Counted from the first letter of the stretch, positions 52,258 to 61,190 are shown. The stretch is 64,000 nt of DNA from Eubacterium sp. AB3007 (GCF_000688015.1 NZ_JIAD01000001.1:186001-250000); one strand, 5' to 3'. The notes: generated by a model not told the origin, from the letters alone. Made by a program: numbers and translations.

Positions 52258-52833
52258 ATGGGCTACAAACTGGAGTGCAACGCTTCCAACAAACACATTC
52301 ATCTCGACCAGGAGGATCTGGATACACTGTTCGGAAAGGGCTACGAGCTGACCGTCAAGAAGAATCTGGTACAGCCGGGACAGTTCGCTTCCGAGGAGAG
52401 AGTCGACATCGTCGGACCCAAGACCACATTCAAGGGTGTCCGCGTGCTGGGACCGGTGAGGCCGGATACGCAGCTTGAGCTTTCTCTGACCGACTGCAGA
52501 CAGATCGGCATCCAGGCTCCGATCAGAGAGTCGGGCGATGTGGCCGGTTCCCCGGGATGCAAGATCATCGGACCTAAGGGTGAAGTCGACTTGGAGTACG
52601 GTGTGATCGTTGCCAAGAGACACGCCCACTTCAGACCTGATCAGGCAGAGGAAGCCGGCGTCAAGAACGGCGACCTGATCAAGATCAAGATCGAGACTGA
52701 GGAGAGAACCACCATCTACGACGACGTCGTATGTAGAGTGAAGGACAGCTATGTGGCAGAGGTCCATGTGGATACCGACGAGGCGAACGCGGCAGCCATG
52801 GGCGGCGGATGCATCTGTGAGATCGTTGAGTAA
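52258..52833 (+). CDS. pduL: PduL-type phosphotransacylase
   Basis: The 191-aa protein matches PduL: NASNKHIHLDQEDLDTLFGKGYELTVKKNLVQPGQFASEERV, then AKRHAHF and AEVHVDTDEANAA, whose His residues bind the two zinc ions. No N-terminal encapsulation helix precedes the domain and no microcompartment genes are nearby, so it likely serves general acyl-CoA to acyl-phosphate conversion (acetyl or propionyl). AAGAGAGGTATAGAATC precedes ATG. Confidence 0.92.
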   Translation: MGYKLECNASNKHIHLDQEDLDTLFGKGYELTVKKNLVQPGQFASEERVDIVGPKTTFKGVRVLGPVRPDTQLELSLTDCRQIGIQAPIRESGDVAGSPGCKIIGPKGEVDLEYGVIVAKRHAHFRPDQAEEAGVKNGDLIKIKIETEERTTIYDDVVCRVKDSYVAEVHVDTDEANAAAMGGGCICEIVE

Positions 52834-52851
52834 GAGATATTGACGAGAGAT

Positions 52852-52884
52852 GGGATAGGCCCTGGCCTATCCCTGCTTTGTTTA
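52852..52884 (+). terminator. pduL terminator
   Basis: GGGATAGGCC and GGCCTATCCC form a perfect 10-bp stem with a 2-base turn, followed by TGCTTTGTTT. Confidence 0.65.
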
Positions 52885-52901
52885 TCAGGAGGACAGAAGG
52901 T

Positions 52902-53702
52902 ATGGGACTTAAGATGGATCTGCACATGCATTCTACCTTTTCGGATGGTACGATGCGTCCGGTAGATCTTGTCAAGAAATATCACGCGGAGGAGTACAGC
53001 CTGATCGCGCTGACAGACCATGACGGTATCGGCGGAGTCAAGGAAGCGCAGATCGCAGGTGAGGCGCTGGGGGTGCAGGTGATTTCGGGGATCGAGCTCT
53101 CAACCCTGTTCGAGGGCCGCACCAAACTGCATATCCTCGGCTACTATATCGACATCGAGAACAAAGCCCTGAACGAGAAACTGGAGAAGATCCTGGCTGC
53201 CAGGGTCGAGCGGAACCAGAAGCTCCTGAAGGTCTTTCAGGATAAGGGCATTGACATAACCTACGAGGATCTGCTTCAGAGACCGGGGCAGACCTATGTG
53301 GGAAAACCGAATTTTGCGTTGGCCTTCCAGAAGATGGGCCTGGTAGAGAAACCGGCAGATGCCTTCCAGAGCAAGGACTTATTGGGTTCACCGGAGGCAG
53401 AGGCGGTACGGAAGGAACCCTTTGATTCCATAGAAGCGGTCAAGTTGCTTCGGGAAGCCGGCGGGATCCCGTCCCTGGCACACCCGTTGAAGATCAAGGG
53501 GATCGGGGAACCGGATTCAGAGGAGTTCTACGAGAACCTGGATGGGATCCTCCGTGCCCTCAAGAAGGCGGGACTGAAGGGGCTGGAGTGCTTCCATCCC
53601 TCGGCGACACATGAACAGGGGATCAGGCTCGTGAAATTCGCGGAGAAATACCACTTGCATGTGACAGAAGGTTCGGACTATCATGGACCGGAATTTGAGT
53701 GA
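52902..53702 (+). CDS. PHP-domain metallophosphoesterase (RNase AM/YciV-like)
   Basis: ATG 52902 follows AGGAGGACAGAAGGT. The 266-aa product has the PHP motifs DLHMHSTFSDGT, ALTDHDGIGG, GIELST, SLAHPL and a final EGSDYHG, supplying the trinuclear metal site. This is the layout of YciV-type 5'-3' exonucleases/3',5'-nucleotide phosphatases. GlpP follows 36 bp downstream. Confidence 0.88.
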   Translation: MGLKMDLHMHSTFSDGTMRPVDLVKKYHAEEYSLIALTDHDGIGGVKEAQIAGEALGVQVISGIELSTLFEGRTKLHILGYYIDIENKALNEKLEKILAARVERNQKLLKVFQDKGIDITYEDLLQRPGQTYVGKPNFALAFQKMGLVEKPADAFQSKDLLGSPEAEAVRKEPFDSIEAVKLLREAGGIPSLAHPLKIKGIGEPDSEEFYENLDGILRALKKAGLKGLECFHPSATHEQGIRLVKFAEKYHLHVTEGSDYHGPEFE

Positions 53703-53738
53703 GTAAGTTGTCAGTTACGCAGAAAGGAGATAGGGAGA

Positions 53739-54302
53739 ATGGCGGAACTCGAATTTATGGGAAACAAGATCGCTGCAGCGATCCGAACAGAGAGGGACTT
53801 CAGCAAGGCGCTGCGGTCCAAGGTGGACATGATCTTTCTGCTCCACACCAATATCATGACACTGCAACCTTCCATCCGGGAGATTCATGCGGCTGGAAAG
53901 AAGGCTTTTGTGCACGTAGACTTCGCGGAGGGGCTCGGCAAGGACAAAGCCGGACTGCAGTATCTGAAACGCCTGGGCGTTGACGGAATCTGCACCACCC
54001 GTACCAATCTGGTGCGCATCGCAAAGGACCTGGGTCTGGTGACCGTGCAGCGGTTCTTCATGGTAGACTCCCACTCGGTGGGAACATCCCTGGATTCCAT
54101 CCGCATTGCCAAGCCGGATATCGTGGAGATCATGCCGGCCATCGTCACCAAGAAGATCGCTGAGTTTTCGAATCTTGTGGATGTGCCTTTGATCGCGGGC
54201 GGTCTGGCTGAGACAGAGGAAGAGGTGAAGGCAGCCATCGAGGCCGGTGCCAACGTGGTATCCACGGGGGAGACCGATCTATGGTCGCTGGAGCTTCAGT
54301 AA
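53739..54302 (+). CDS. glpP: GlpP-type glycerol-3-phosphate-responsive antiterminator
   Basis: The 187-aa TIM-barrel-like protein has VDMIFLLHTNIMTL, KKAFVHVDFAEGLGKDKAGLQYLKRLGVDGICTTR and VEIMPAIVTKKI, the GlpP signature. In Bacillus it binds glycerol-3-phosphate and glp leader RNA to prevent termination. No glpF, glpK or glpD lies in the window, so its targets are elsewhere. AGAAAGGAGATAGGGAGA precedes ATG. Confidence 0.9.
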   Translation: MAELEFMGNKIAAAIRTERDFSKALRSKVDMIFLLHTNIMTLQPSIREIHAAGKKAFVHVDFAEGLGKDKAGLQYLKRLGVDGICTTRTNLVRIAKDLGLVTVQRFFMVDSHSVGTSLDSIRIAKPDIVEIMPAIVTKKIAEFSNLVDVPLIAGGLAETEEEVKAAIEAGANVVSTGETDLWSLELQ

Positions 54303-54319
54303 GCAGCAGGAGGTAGCAT

Positions 54320-55975
54320 ATGAGGATAATGTTTTGCGGAGCAACGACAGGCGTGACCGGCTCCTGTCACCTGCTCATGACGGAGAATCACAACGTACTG
54401 CTAGACTGTGGGCAGTTCCAGGGAGGCAAGGCACAGGAGAGATTGAATTTTGATCCATTTCCCTTCGACCCGGCGGAAGTGGAATGCATGATCCTGAGCC
54501 ACGCGCACATCGATCACTGCGGCAGGATCCCGCTTCTGGTCAAGCGGGGCTTTCGGGGGAAGATCTACTGCACAGATGCCACGGCAGACCTGTTGGAGGT
54601 CATGCTCCTGGACAGTGCGCACATCCATGAGCAGGATGCCATGTGGCAGACCAAGCGCAATCTTCGCGCAGGCAAGGAGCCGGTGGATCCTCTCTACACC
54701 ACCGAGGACGCCAAGCGCTCTCTGGAATACGTGAAGCCCATCCTCTATGATCAGCAGATCGAACTGAACGAGGACATGAAGATCGTCTTCAACGATGCCG
54801 GCCACATCCTTGGCTCCGCCATCACAGAACTGTGGGTAAAGGAAAATGGCAAGGAGAGCAAGATCGTCTTCTCGGGAGATCTGGGTGTCATGGATCGTCC
54901 GATCCTGAGAGACCCGACTATCATCAAGAAAGCCGATTGCGTCATCATGGAGACCACCTACGGAAACCGCAACCATCCGGACAACTCCACCAGCATCGAT
55001 CAACTGATGGAGATCATCCTGAAGACTACCAAGCGCGGTGGCACTGTGGTGATCCCAGCCTTTGCTGTGGGCAGGACACAGGAACTGATCTATGAGCTGA
55101 ATCGCTTCTACGAGGAGACAAGCCCAGAATACAGGAAGGAACTTAGCAATATCAACGTGTTCGTAGACAGTCCCATGGCGACCACCGCCACGGAGGTATT
55201 CCGCAACAACGCGCAGGTGTTCGATGAGGAGACCAAGGCCTACATCCTGAAAGGCGACAACCCTCTGGACTTCAAGAACCTTAAGTTCACCAGGAGCACG
55301 GAGGAGTCTCAGCAGCTGAACTTCGACACCTCGCCCAAGATCATCATTTCCGCCAGCGGCATGTGCGAAGCCGGCCGGATCCGCCACCACCTGAAGCATA
55401 ACCTGTGGGATGCTCGCAACAGCATTGTGTTTGTGGGATACCAGGGGGAGGGCACCATGGGCCGTATGCTGCTTGACGGTGCCAAGGACGTGACCCTGTT
55501 CGGCGAGGAAGTCCACGTGGCTGCGGAGATCTATAACCTGCAGGGATTCTCTGGACACGCGGATCAGAACGGACTGCTGGCGTGGCTGGGAGGTTTCCAG
55601 ATCCCGCCAAAACAGATCTTCCTGGTCCATGGAGAGGAACAGTCCAAGTGGGACTTCGCCAAGATCGTTAACGAAAAACTGGGATACAGCCCCATCGTGG
55701 TGCTGGGCAATTCCGAGTTTGAACTGGACATGGAAGAGGTCTCTGTTGTGAACATGGAGGAAGCTGTGGCCGCAGGCGCCCAGGATGAGGACGTGACCAA
55801 GGTCCGCCTGAAGATCGCCGAGATCCGGGAGGAACTGGCCAACATCCTCAGCAACGCAGACATGGCTATGGAGAAGAAGATGTCCGAGGAGAAACTGACG
55901 CGGATCAACAACGTGGTCCAGGAACTGGAGAAGGCCACCATCGGTCTGGGAACGGCAGTGAACCACAGAGAATAG
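54320..55975 (+). CDS. Metallo-beta-lactamase / beta-CASP RNA-processing nuclease
   Basis: The 551-aa protein has the MBL motif SHAHIDHCG (His61, His63, Asp65, His66), FNDAGHILGSA, FSGDLG and the beta-CASP blocks AFAVGRTQE, ISASGMCEAGRIRHHL and GFSGHADQ, as in YSH1/CPSF73-like bacterial nucleases. A helical tail of about 60 residues ends the protein. It probably trims or cleaves RNA. AGCAGGAGGTAGCAT precedes ATG. Confidence 0.92.
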   Translation: MRIMFCGATTGVTGSCHLLMTENHNVLLDCGQFQGGKAQERLNFDPFPFDPAEVECMILSHAHIDHCGRIPLLVKRGFRGKIYCTDATADLLEVMLLDSAHIHEQDAMWQTKRNLRAGKEPVDPLYTTEDAKRSLEYVKPILYDQQIELNEDMKIVFNDAGHILGSAITELWVKENGKESKIVFSGDLGVMDRPILRDPTIIKKADCVIMETTYGNRNHPDNSTSIDQLMEIILKTTKRGGTVVIPAFAVGRTQELIYELNRFYEETSPEYRKELSNINVFVDSPMATTATEVFRNNAQVFDEETKAYILKGDNPLDFKNLKFTRSTEESQQLNFDTSPKIIISASGMCEAGRIRHHLKHNLWDARNSIVFVGYQGEGTMGRMLLDGAKDVTLFGEEVHVAAEIYNLQGFSGHADQNGLLAWLGGFQIPPKQIFLVHGEEQSKWDFAKIVNEKLGYSPIVVLGNSEFELDMEEVSVVNMEEAVAAGAQDEDVTKVRLKIAEIREELANILSNADMAMEKKMSEEKLTRINNVVQELEKATIGLGTAVNHRE

Positions 55976-55976
55976 G

Positions 55977-56003
55977 AAAAGGGGCCGAGAGCCCCTTTTC
56001 TTC
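55977..56003. terminator. Bidirectional terminator
   Basis: AAAAGGGGC, loop CGAGA, GCCCCTTTTC between convergent genes; T runs on both strands. Confidence 0.88.
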
Positions 56004-56799
56004 AAAGGTCGATTTCGATCTCCATATCCGGAGAAATCGAAACGGTACTATCTATGTAGACGGCATGCACATGGCCGTCTTTTTTTGTGACCGTAGTGGT
56101 GAGGGTGCCCGCCGGCATCTGGATGTGATCTGTGTATTCTCCATCCGTGAACCTCTCTGTGCAGGCGATGGCAACGGCTGTTGCCCCGGATCCGCAGCTT
56201 CCCTCCAGATAAGTGGAATCCACATCTCGCACGTAAACATAGGGCGTGGTGGAGTGTTTACTGTCATCTACGAACATGACGCCGAAGGCCGGCGGATCGT
56301 CTCTGGTGTAGAAGTCTTCCCGGATCCTGTCGAACAAAGCCCTGTCAGCCGCTGCGTCATGGAGCACCAGATGCACGATGCCGTCCAGATCGACCAGGGT
56401 CCCACCCTCTGTCTCTGGAATAGCCGTATCGGTATAAGATGTCACAGAGACAGGAAGAGGCATACGGATCCTCGCATAGTTGCTGCTGGTATCCACATCC
56501 ACCTCTGCAGGTTCCTCCATGCCGCTGACATTGACCTGTATGTGGGCAGATCCCTGGATCCCCTGCTTGCGGGCCGAGAGGAGAGCAAAGGTCCGGGAGG
56601 CGTTTCCGCAGAACTCCATGCCGCACATGCACATGGTGACTGAATCCTCCACAAAAGCCACCTGTTCTGCAGCCAGTTCCCGGTGGGCCAGCAGCTGGGT
56701 GGCTACCTGCTGGTACTGCTCCCGGGGAAACCTGTCATATACGAAGATGGTGATGTTTCCGGCAGGATCGGCAACACATATACGGATCGTTTTCTTCAT
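56002..56799 (-). CDS. DapF-like amino-acid epimerase/racemase
   Basis: The 265-aa protein has the two-thiol active site of the DapF fold: EFCGNASR (Cys64) and EGSCGSGATAVA (Cys202), with an internal duplicated architecture. It differs from true DapF in the N-terminal substrate loop and is not near lysine genes, so it may be a racemase of another amino acid, as CntK-type histidine racemases are. It is monocistronic and convergent with the beta-CASP gene. Confidence 0.75.
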   Translation of the reverse strand: MKKTIRICVADPAGNITIFVYDRFPREQYQQVATQLLAHRELAAEQVAFVEDSVTMCMCGMEFCGNASRTFALLSARKQGIQGSAHIQVNVSGMEEPAEVDVDTSSNYARIRMPLPVSVTSYTDTAIPETEGGTLVDLDGIVHLVLHDAAADRALFDRIREDFYTRDDPPAFGVMFVDDSKHSTTPYVYVRDVDSTYLEGSCGSGATAVAIACTERFTDGEYTDHIQMPAGTLTTTVTKKDGHVHAVYIDSTVSISPDMEIEIDL

Positions 56800-56946
56800 G
56801 ACTTGTGCCTCCCTTCGCTTAGGTTTTTTCTTATTTTATCATAATATGCCGGGAATGAACAGCCACAAACCTCGCAGGTCATAAACGAGAAATGCGCGTC
56901 ATATAACATAAATGCTCCTTAATTTAACGTAAACATAACCAACAGA

Positions 56947-56983
56947 TTGACTTTCTGGCACATTGATGGGATATTGGTATCCC
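56947..56983 (+). promoter_or_regulatory. Promoter with overlapping palindrome
   Basis: TTGACT (56947-56952), 17-bp spacer, TGG then GATATT (56970-56975). GGGATA-TTGG-TATCCC (56968-56983) is a perfect 6-bp-arm palindrome across the -10 and could be an operator. Confidence 0.35.
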
Positions 56984-57012
56984 GGATATCAAAAAGGAAA
57001 GGAGGATTGGTC

Positions 57013-57417
57013 ATGAGGGAATGGCAACAAACCAGACAAAGAGAATATGTGATGCCGGATGCCGTGTATTACCAGTCGATTTGGGCGGTGAGAGACCTGA
57101 AGAGGATGGAACACAGGCTGGATGAACTGGAGGCAGAACCGAGGGATGAGGTATCCCGATCATTTTACGTTAGCGACGGAAAGCGCCCCTATCAGGGTGA
57201 TAGCACAACCGAGCGGAGCGCGATTGAGAAGGTGATACTGGAATCCAGGGTGAGAGCCATCAGAGAGGCACTCAGTGTGGTTCCGGAGAATTACCGGGAG
57301 GCAGTGTTGCTGAACGTGGCAGAGAAGAAATCGAATTATGGGTACACCACCAAGATCTGGAAACTGTGGAAACAGAGGTTTCTGTTTCAGGTAGCGAAAA
57401 ACCTGTCATTGATGTAG
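57013..57417 (+). CDS. Small DNA-binding-like protein, phage-regulator type
   Basis: ATG 57013 follows AAAGGAGGATTGGTC. The 134-aa basic protein ends with IREALSVVPENYREAVLLNVAEKKSNYGYTTKIWKLWKQRFL, which resembles the sigma-70 region-4-like helix-turn-helix of phage ArpU/RinA-type regulators, but no family can be named with confidence. It starts MREWQQTRQREYVMPDAVYYQSIW. The DUF5688 gene follows 12 bp downstream. Confidence 0.55.
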   Translation: MREWQQTRQREYVMPDAVYYQSIWAVRDLKRMEHRLDELEAEPRDEVSRSFYVSDGKRPYQGDSTTERSAIEKVILESRVRAIREALSVVPENYREAVLLNVAEKKSNYGYTTKIWKLWKQRFLFQVAKNLSLM

Positions 57418-57429
57418 GAGGGAAGAGAC

Positions 57430-58425
57430 ATGAAAAACACCAGATATGTGATCAGAAAGGGAACGCGGAGGCTACAGGAGGCGAGAGAAGGATGTGACAC
57501 CAGAGCGTACGAGGAATTCAAGAAGATGGTCATCGAGAAGATCCGGGAGTTCCTGCCTGAAAAATACCGGGAGTACGAGATCTCCATTGAGCAGGTCCCC
57601 AAGAATAACTGTATGCGGGACAGTCTCAGGATAGCGAATCCTATGATCCCTGAGGCGAGTCCGAACGTGTATGTGGATGAGCTGTATTCCATGTACAGGG
57701 ACGGCACGCCACTGGAGGATGTGCTGCAGTCCGGCGCAGCGATCTTCAGCTATGGCATGGATTACGCCAGATCCATGAGCGATCTTTCCGTAAGGGCCTG
57801 TGAACGAGAGGACAATATCATCGCCCAGGTGATCAACACGGAGCGGAACCTGGAGATGCTCCAGAGCGTGCCCCACACCGATTATCTGGATCTCTCGGTG
57901 ATATATCGCCACTATATCGCTCTCCCGGACGGGACCTTCAATCTGGCGACGGTGGACGATAGCGAACTGGAGAAGATGGATCTGTCTGTGGAGGGGCTCC
58001 ACAAACTGGCGCTGGAGAACACCAAACGTCTCATGCCGCTCAAGCGGGAGCACCTGGGGGAGGGGGTCTACCTGCTCACCAACAAGAAACATCTGCTGGG
58101 AGCCAACGTCCTGCTATTCAAAAGCCAGCTGCGGTGGGTCGCCCGACGGTGCAAGTCAGACCTGTTCCTGGCGGCTTCCTCCATTCATGAGGTGATGGTA
58201 CTCCCCGTGAACGAGGCAAGGCTGTCATTCCTTCGGGAGACAGTGAGAGATGCGAATCGCAATCTGGTGGAACCGGGCGACGTGCTGTCAGACACGGTCT
58301 ATCGGTTCGACCGAGAAAGGGACCTGCTCCTGCCTGCATGGGAAGAGCCGGGGGAGCAGAAGATCTGGGATGAAGAGGCATCGGCGGAGGGTCAGGTTTC
58401 CAATCCGGTCTTGCAGATGAGCTGA
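57430..58425 (+). CDS. DUF5688 family protein
   Basis: The 331-aa cytoplasmic protein has NVYVDELYSMYRDGTPLEDVL, YLLTNKKHLLGANVLLF and LFLAASSIHEVMVLPVNEARL, blocks typical of the DUF5688 family of gut Clostridia, often present in many copies near mobile elements. Function unknown. GGAGGGAAGAGAC precedes ATG. It is paired with the helix-turn-helix-like gene upstream, and a terminator follows. Confidence 0.78.
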   Translation: MKNTRYVIRKGTRRLQEAREGCDTRAYEEFKKMVIEKIREFLPEKYREYEISIEQVPKNNCMRDSLRIANPMIPEASPNVYVDELYSMYRDGTPLEDVLQSGAAIFSYGMDYARSMSDLSVRACEREDNIIAQVINTERNLEMLQSVPHTDYLDLSVIYRHYIALPDGTFNLATVDDSELEKMDLSVEGLHKLALENTKRLMPLKREHLGEGVYLLTNKKHLLGANVLLFKSQLRWVARRCKSDLFLAASSIHEVMVLPVNEARLSFLRETVRDANRNLVEPGDVLSDTVYRFDRERDLLLPAWEEPGEQKIWDEEASAEGQVSNPVLQMS

Positions 58426-58442
58426 AGATCTGCAGACAGCCT

Positions 58443-58476
58443 GGGGCGTGTCATGGGACGCGCCCCTTGTTTTTTC
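58443..58476 (+). terminator. Terminator of the DUF5688 operon
   Basis: GGGGCGTGTC (58443-58452) pairs with GACGCGCCCC (58457-58466) with one G-T-like mismatch, followed by TTGTTTTTT. Confidence 0.88.
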
Positions 58477-58537
58477 TGGATAATGATGGTATATTTAGAG
58501 ACAGAGCCAAAACTTGGATTAGAATAGGAGAAGAAGA

Positions 58538-59293
58538 ATGAGCTCACCTGGCGCAGTGGCCTTTTCGGTATTTGGAATCGATGTGATGTGGTACGGGATC
58601 CTGATCGGAATCGGGTTTGCTCTGGCTGTCATGCTTTGTTACAGGAGGGCGCCCTTGCACGGGATCGAGTCGGATCGGATCCTGGATCTTGCACTGTGGC
58701 TGATCCCTCTCTCGGTGGTGGGAGCCAGAGCCTACTACGTGCTTTTCAATTGGAACATGTACAGAGGCAGTCTGGCCGAGATCCTGAATATCCGCGGGGG
58801 AGGGCTAGCCATCCACGGAGGGATTATCGCCGGCATCATTACGGCGTATGTATTTGCCAGGCGGAAGCATATCTCGTTTCCGGAACTGGCAGATCTGATC
58901 CTGCCGTCGGTAGCGCTGGCTCAATCCATCGGAAGATGGGGGAACTTCTTCAACTCCGAGGCGCACGGGACGGTGACGGATCTTCCCTGGGCGATCGTGG
59001 TGAATGGCCAGCATGTCCATCCCACCTTCCTATATGAGTCGATTTGGTGCTTTCTGCTGTTTCTGTTCCTCCTTTGGATGGACAGGCGGAGGAAGTTCCC
59101 TGGGCAGATCGCCCTTCTGTACGGCATGCTGTATTCCCTGGAACGTTTCTGGGTGGAAGGGCTGCGTACGGACAGTCTGATGATCGGCACGTTCCGGCAG
59201 GCACAGGTGCTGAGCACGGCAGTGTTTCTGCTTTGTCTGGCGGGCTACCTGTGGCTTTCGAGAAAACATCACACGGAGGAAGAGACAAGATGA
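58538..59293 (+). CDS. lgt: Prolipoprotein diacylglyceryl transferase
   Basis: The 251-aa protein has about seven spans. GGGLAIHGGIIAG, SIGRWGNFFNSEAHG (the Lgt signature) and HPTFLYESIW are present. It attaches diacylglycerol from phosphatidylglycerol to the lipobox Cys of prolipoproteins, such as the many lipoproteins of this window. GGAGAAGAAG precedes ATG. The stop overlaps the next start by 4 bp, itself a lipoprotein gene. Confidence 0.97.
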   Translation: MSSPGAVAFSVFGIDVMWYGILIGIGFALAVMLCYRRAPLHGIESDRILDLALWLIPLSVVGARAYYVLFNWNMYRGSLAEILNIRGGGLAIHGGIIAGIITAYVFARRKHISFPELADLILPSVALAQSIGRWGNFFNSEAHGTVTDLPWAIVVNGQHVHPTFLYESIWCFLLFLFLLWMDRRRKFPGQIALLYGMLYSLERFWVEGLRTDSLMIGTFRQAQVLSTAVFLLCLAGYLWLSRKHHTEEETR

Positions 59294-59916
59294 AGAGACT
59301 ACTGATCGCAATCGTATCCCTGCTTATGATCTTTGCCGTGACGGCATGTAGCAGCGATACAGGAGACAGCAACGAGGCTGGAGGCGAGGCAGAGAGCAAG
59401 GCCGCTGCCGTACAGGGCATTGGCACCCATCATGCGGAGATCGAGATCCAGGACTACGGAACGGTGAGTCTGGAACTGGATGGAGATACGGCGCCCATCA
59501 CCGTACAGAATTTTCTGGATCTGGCGAAGGCTGGATTCTATGACGGGCTGACATTCCATCGGATCATAGACGGGTTCATGATCCAGGGAGGTGATCCCAA
59601 TGGCGATGGGACCGGAGGCTCGGAGAAGACTATCAAGGGAGAGTTTTCCTCCAACGGGGTGGAGAACGGGATCTCTCACAAGAAAGGCGTGATCTCCATG
59701 GCCAGAGCGCAGGATCCGGACAGCGCCAGCTCCCAGTTTTTCATCATGGTGGAGGATTCCCCCTTCCTGGATGGGGACTACGCTGCCTTTGGACATGTCA
59801 CCAAGGGACAGGAGATCGTGGACAAGATCGCGAAAGACGCCAAACCCACCGATGACAACGGCACGATCGAGAAGGCGCAGCAGCCGGTGATCAAGACGGT
59901 CCGGATCGTCGACTGA
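59290..59916 (+). CDS. Cyclophilin-type peptidyl-prolyl isomerase lipoprotein
   Basis: ATG 59290 overlaps the lgt stop (ATGA). The 208-aa product has a lipobox VTAC (Cys19-20 region), a Ser/Gly/Ala linker, and a cyclophilin domain with GLTFHRIIDGFMIQGGDPNGDGTGG (catalytic Arg), SSQFFIMVEDSPFLDGDYAAFGHV. It would help fold exported proteins at the outer membrane face. Coupling with lgt makes sense because it is an Lgt substrate. Confidence 0.93.
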   Translation: MKRLLIAIVSLLMIFAVTACSSDTGDSNEAGGEAESKAAAVQGIGTHHAEIEIQDYGTVSLELDGDTAPITVQNFLDLAKAGFYDGLTFHRIIDGFMIQGGDPNGDGTGGSEKTIKGEFSSNGVENGISHKKGVISMARAQDPDSASSQFFIMVEDSPFLDGDYAAFGHVTKGQEIVDKIAKDAKPTDDNGTIEKAQQPVIKTVRIVD

Positions 59917-59959
59917 GAAAAGAACATACAGCAGAATCACGGAGAAAGGACGAGAGACT

Positions 59960-61033
59960 ATGAGCAAAAGAGTATTTGTCATCAATCCCGGGTCTACATC
60001 GACCAAGATCGCGGTGTACGACGGGGAGGAGGCTTTGTTCCAGGAGACGATCCGCCACAGCGCAGAGGAGTTGTCTGTATTCCCGCAGATCAGCGACCAG
60101 GAGGAGTTCCGCAGAAACTGCATCCTCGAGACGCTTTCCAGGCACGAGATCTCGATGGAGTCGTTGGACGCGGTGGTCTGTAGAGGGGGCCTGATCGCGC
60201 CGCTGCCGGGTGGGACCTTTGGCATCAATGAGCAGATGATCGCGGACTGCGAGGCCGGTGTCTCTGGACACCACGCGTGCAATCTGGGGGCACCGATCGG
60301 GAAGCGGATCGCCGAGGAGGCTGGGATCCCTGCGTTCATCGTGGATGCTCCGGTGGTGGATGAGATGCTCCCAATCGCGAAGTATACGGGAAGTCCTCTG
60401 GTGAGAAGGACAAGCATCTTCCACGCCCTGAACGCCAAGGCCATGGGACGGGACTACGCGGCAGAGATCGGCCGCAGGTACGAGGATCTGAATCTCATCG
60501 TCTGCCACATGGGTGGTGGGATCACCATCAGTGCCCACCGGAAGGGCAAGGTGATCGATACGACCAACGGAGCCACCGGTGAAGGGCCCATCACCCCGGA
60601 GCGGGTGGGGATGCTGCCCACCTCCGAGGTGATCCGGCTTTGTTTCAGCGGTGAATACTCCCAGGAGGAACTGGAGAAGCATATGATGGGCACGGGCGGA
60701 CTCATCGCTTATACAGGCTCCAGCAACGTCCACGATCTCATCGAGCAGGCCGATGCCGGGGACAAAGCCGTCGCAGAGGTGCTGGAGGCAGGGGTCTACA
60801 CCATTGCCAAGGCGATCGGCAGCATGGCCACGGTCCTCTGCGGAGAGGTGGACCAGATCATCCTGACGGGAGGCATCGCCAACAACGAGCGGATCTGCGA
60901 GGCCATCAAGGAGCGGACCGACTGGATCGCCGGTGTGAGCGTCCTGCCCGGAGAGGATGAGATGCTGGCACTGGCGAAAGGAGCGTGCAGAGTGCTGGAC
61001 GGGGAGGAAGAGGTCCAGGTGTACGCAGGGTAA
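59960..61033 (+). CDS. buk: Butyrate kinase
   Basis: The 357-aa acetokinase-family protein has VINPGSTSTKIAVYDGEE, GGLIAPLPGGTFGINEQM, LIVCHMGGGITISAHRKGKVIDTTNGATGEGP and ILTGGIANNERI. It makes butyrate (or a branched acid) and ATP from the acyl phosphate. No ptb lies upstream; the phosphotransacylase PduL at 52258 and BCAT at 41473 are in the window but not adjacent. AGAAAGGACGAGAGACT precedes ATG. Confidence 0.93.
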   Translation: MSKRVFVINPGSTSTKIAVYDGEEALFQETIRHSAEELSVFPQISDQEEFRRNCILETLSRHEISMESLDAVVCRGGLIAPLPGGTFGINEQMIADCEAGVSGHHACNLGAPIGKRIAEEAGIPAFIVDAPVVDEMLPIAKYTGSPLVRRTSIFHALNAKAMGRDYAAEIGRRYEDLNLIVCHMGGGITISAHRKGKVIDTTNGATGEGPITPERVGMLPTSEVIRLCFSGEYSQEELEKHMMGTGGLIAYTGSSNVHDLIEQADAGDKAVAEVLEAGVYTIAKAIGSMATVLCGEVDQIILTGGIANNERICEAIKERTDWIAGVSVLPGEDEMLALAKGACRVLDGEEEVQVYAG

Positions 61034-61095
61034 TTAGAAGTTGAGAGATTATTCTGTTTTTCTCTCGAATTGAGAGATGGGAGTGATTTTCTGAA

Positions 61096-61123
61096 TTGAA
61101 TGTTTTGCCTCCGTCTTTATAAT
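61096..61123 (+). promoter_or_regulatory. Promoter of the 22-codon unit
   Basis: TTGAAT (61096-61101), 16-bp spacer, TATAAT (61118-61123). Confidence 0.5.
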
Positions 61124-61182
61124 AAGAATTGTAATTGCGCACAACAAGAACGTGCACAACAATGTAGATCAAAAGACGGAGG
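61108..61182 (+). repeat. Perfect 11-bp inverted repeat enclosing a short leader
   Basis: CCTCCGTCTTT (61108-61118) and AAAGACGGAGG (61172-61182) are exact complements. The right arm contains the ribosome site of the 22-codon ORF, the left arm abuts the -10 box. Confidence 0.7.
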
Positions 61183-61190
61183 TATCTGTA

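Noticed and set aside
54401..56005. 534-codon antisense frame under the beta-CASP gene
   Set aside because: Shadow of a clear gene; residue composition is typical of antisense frames.
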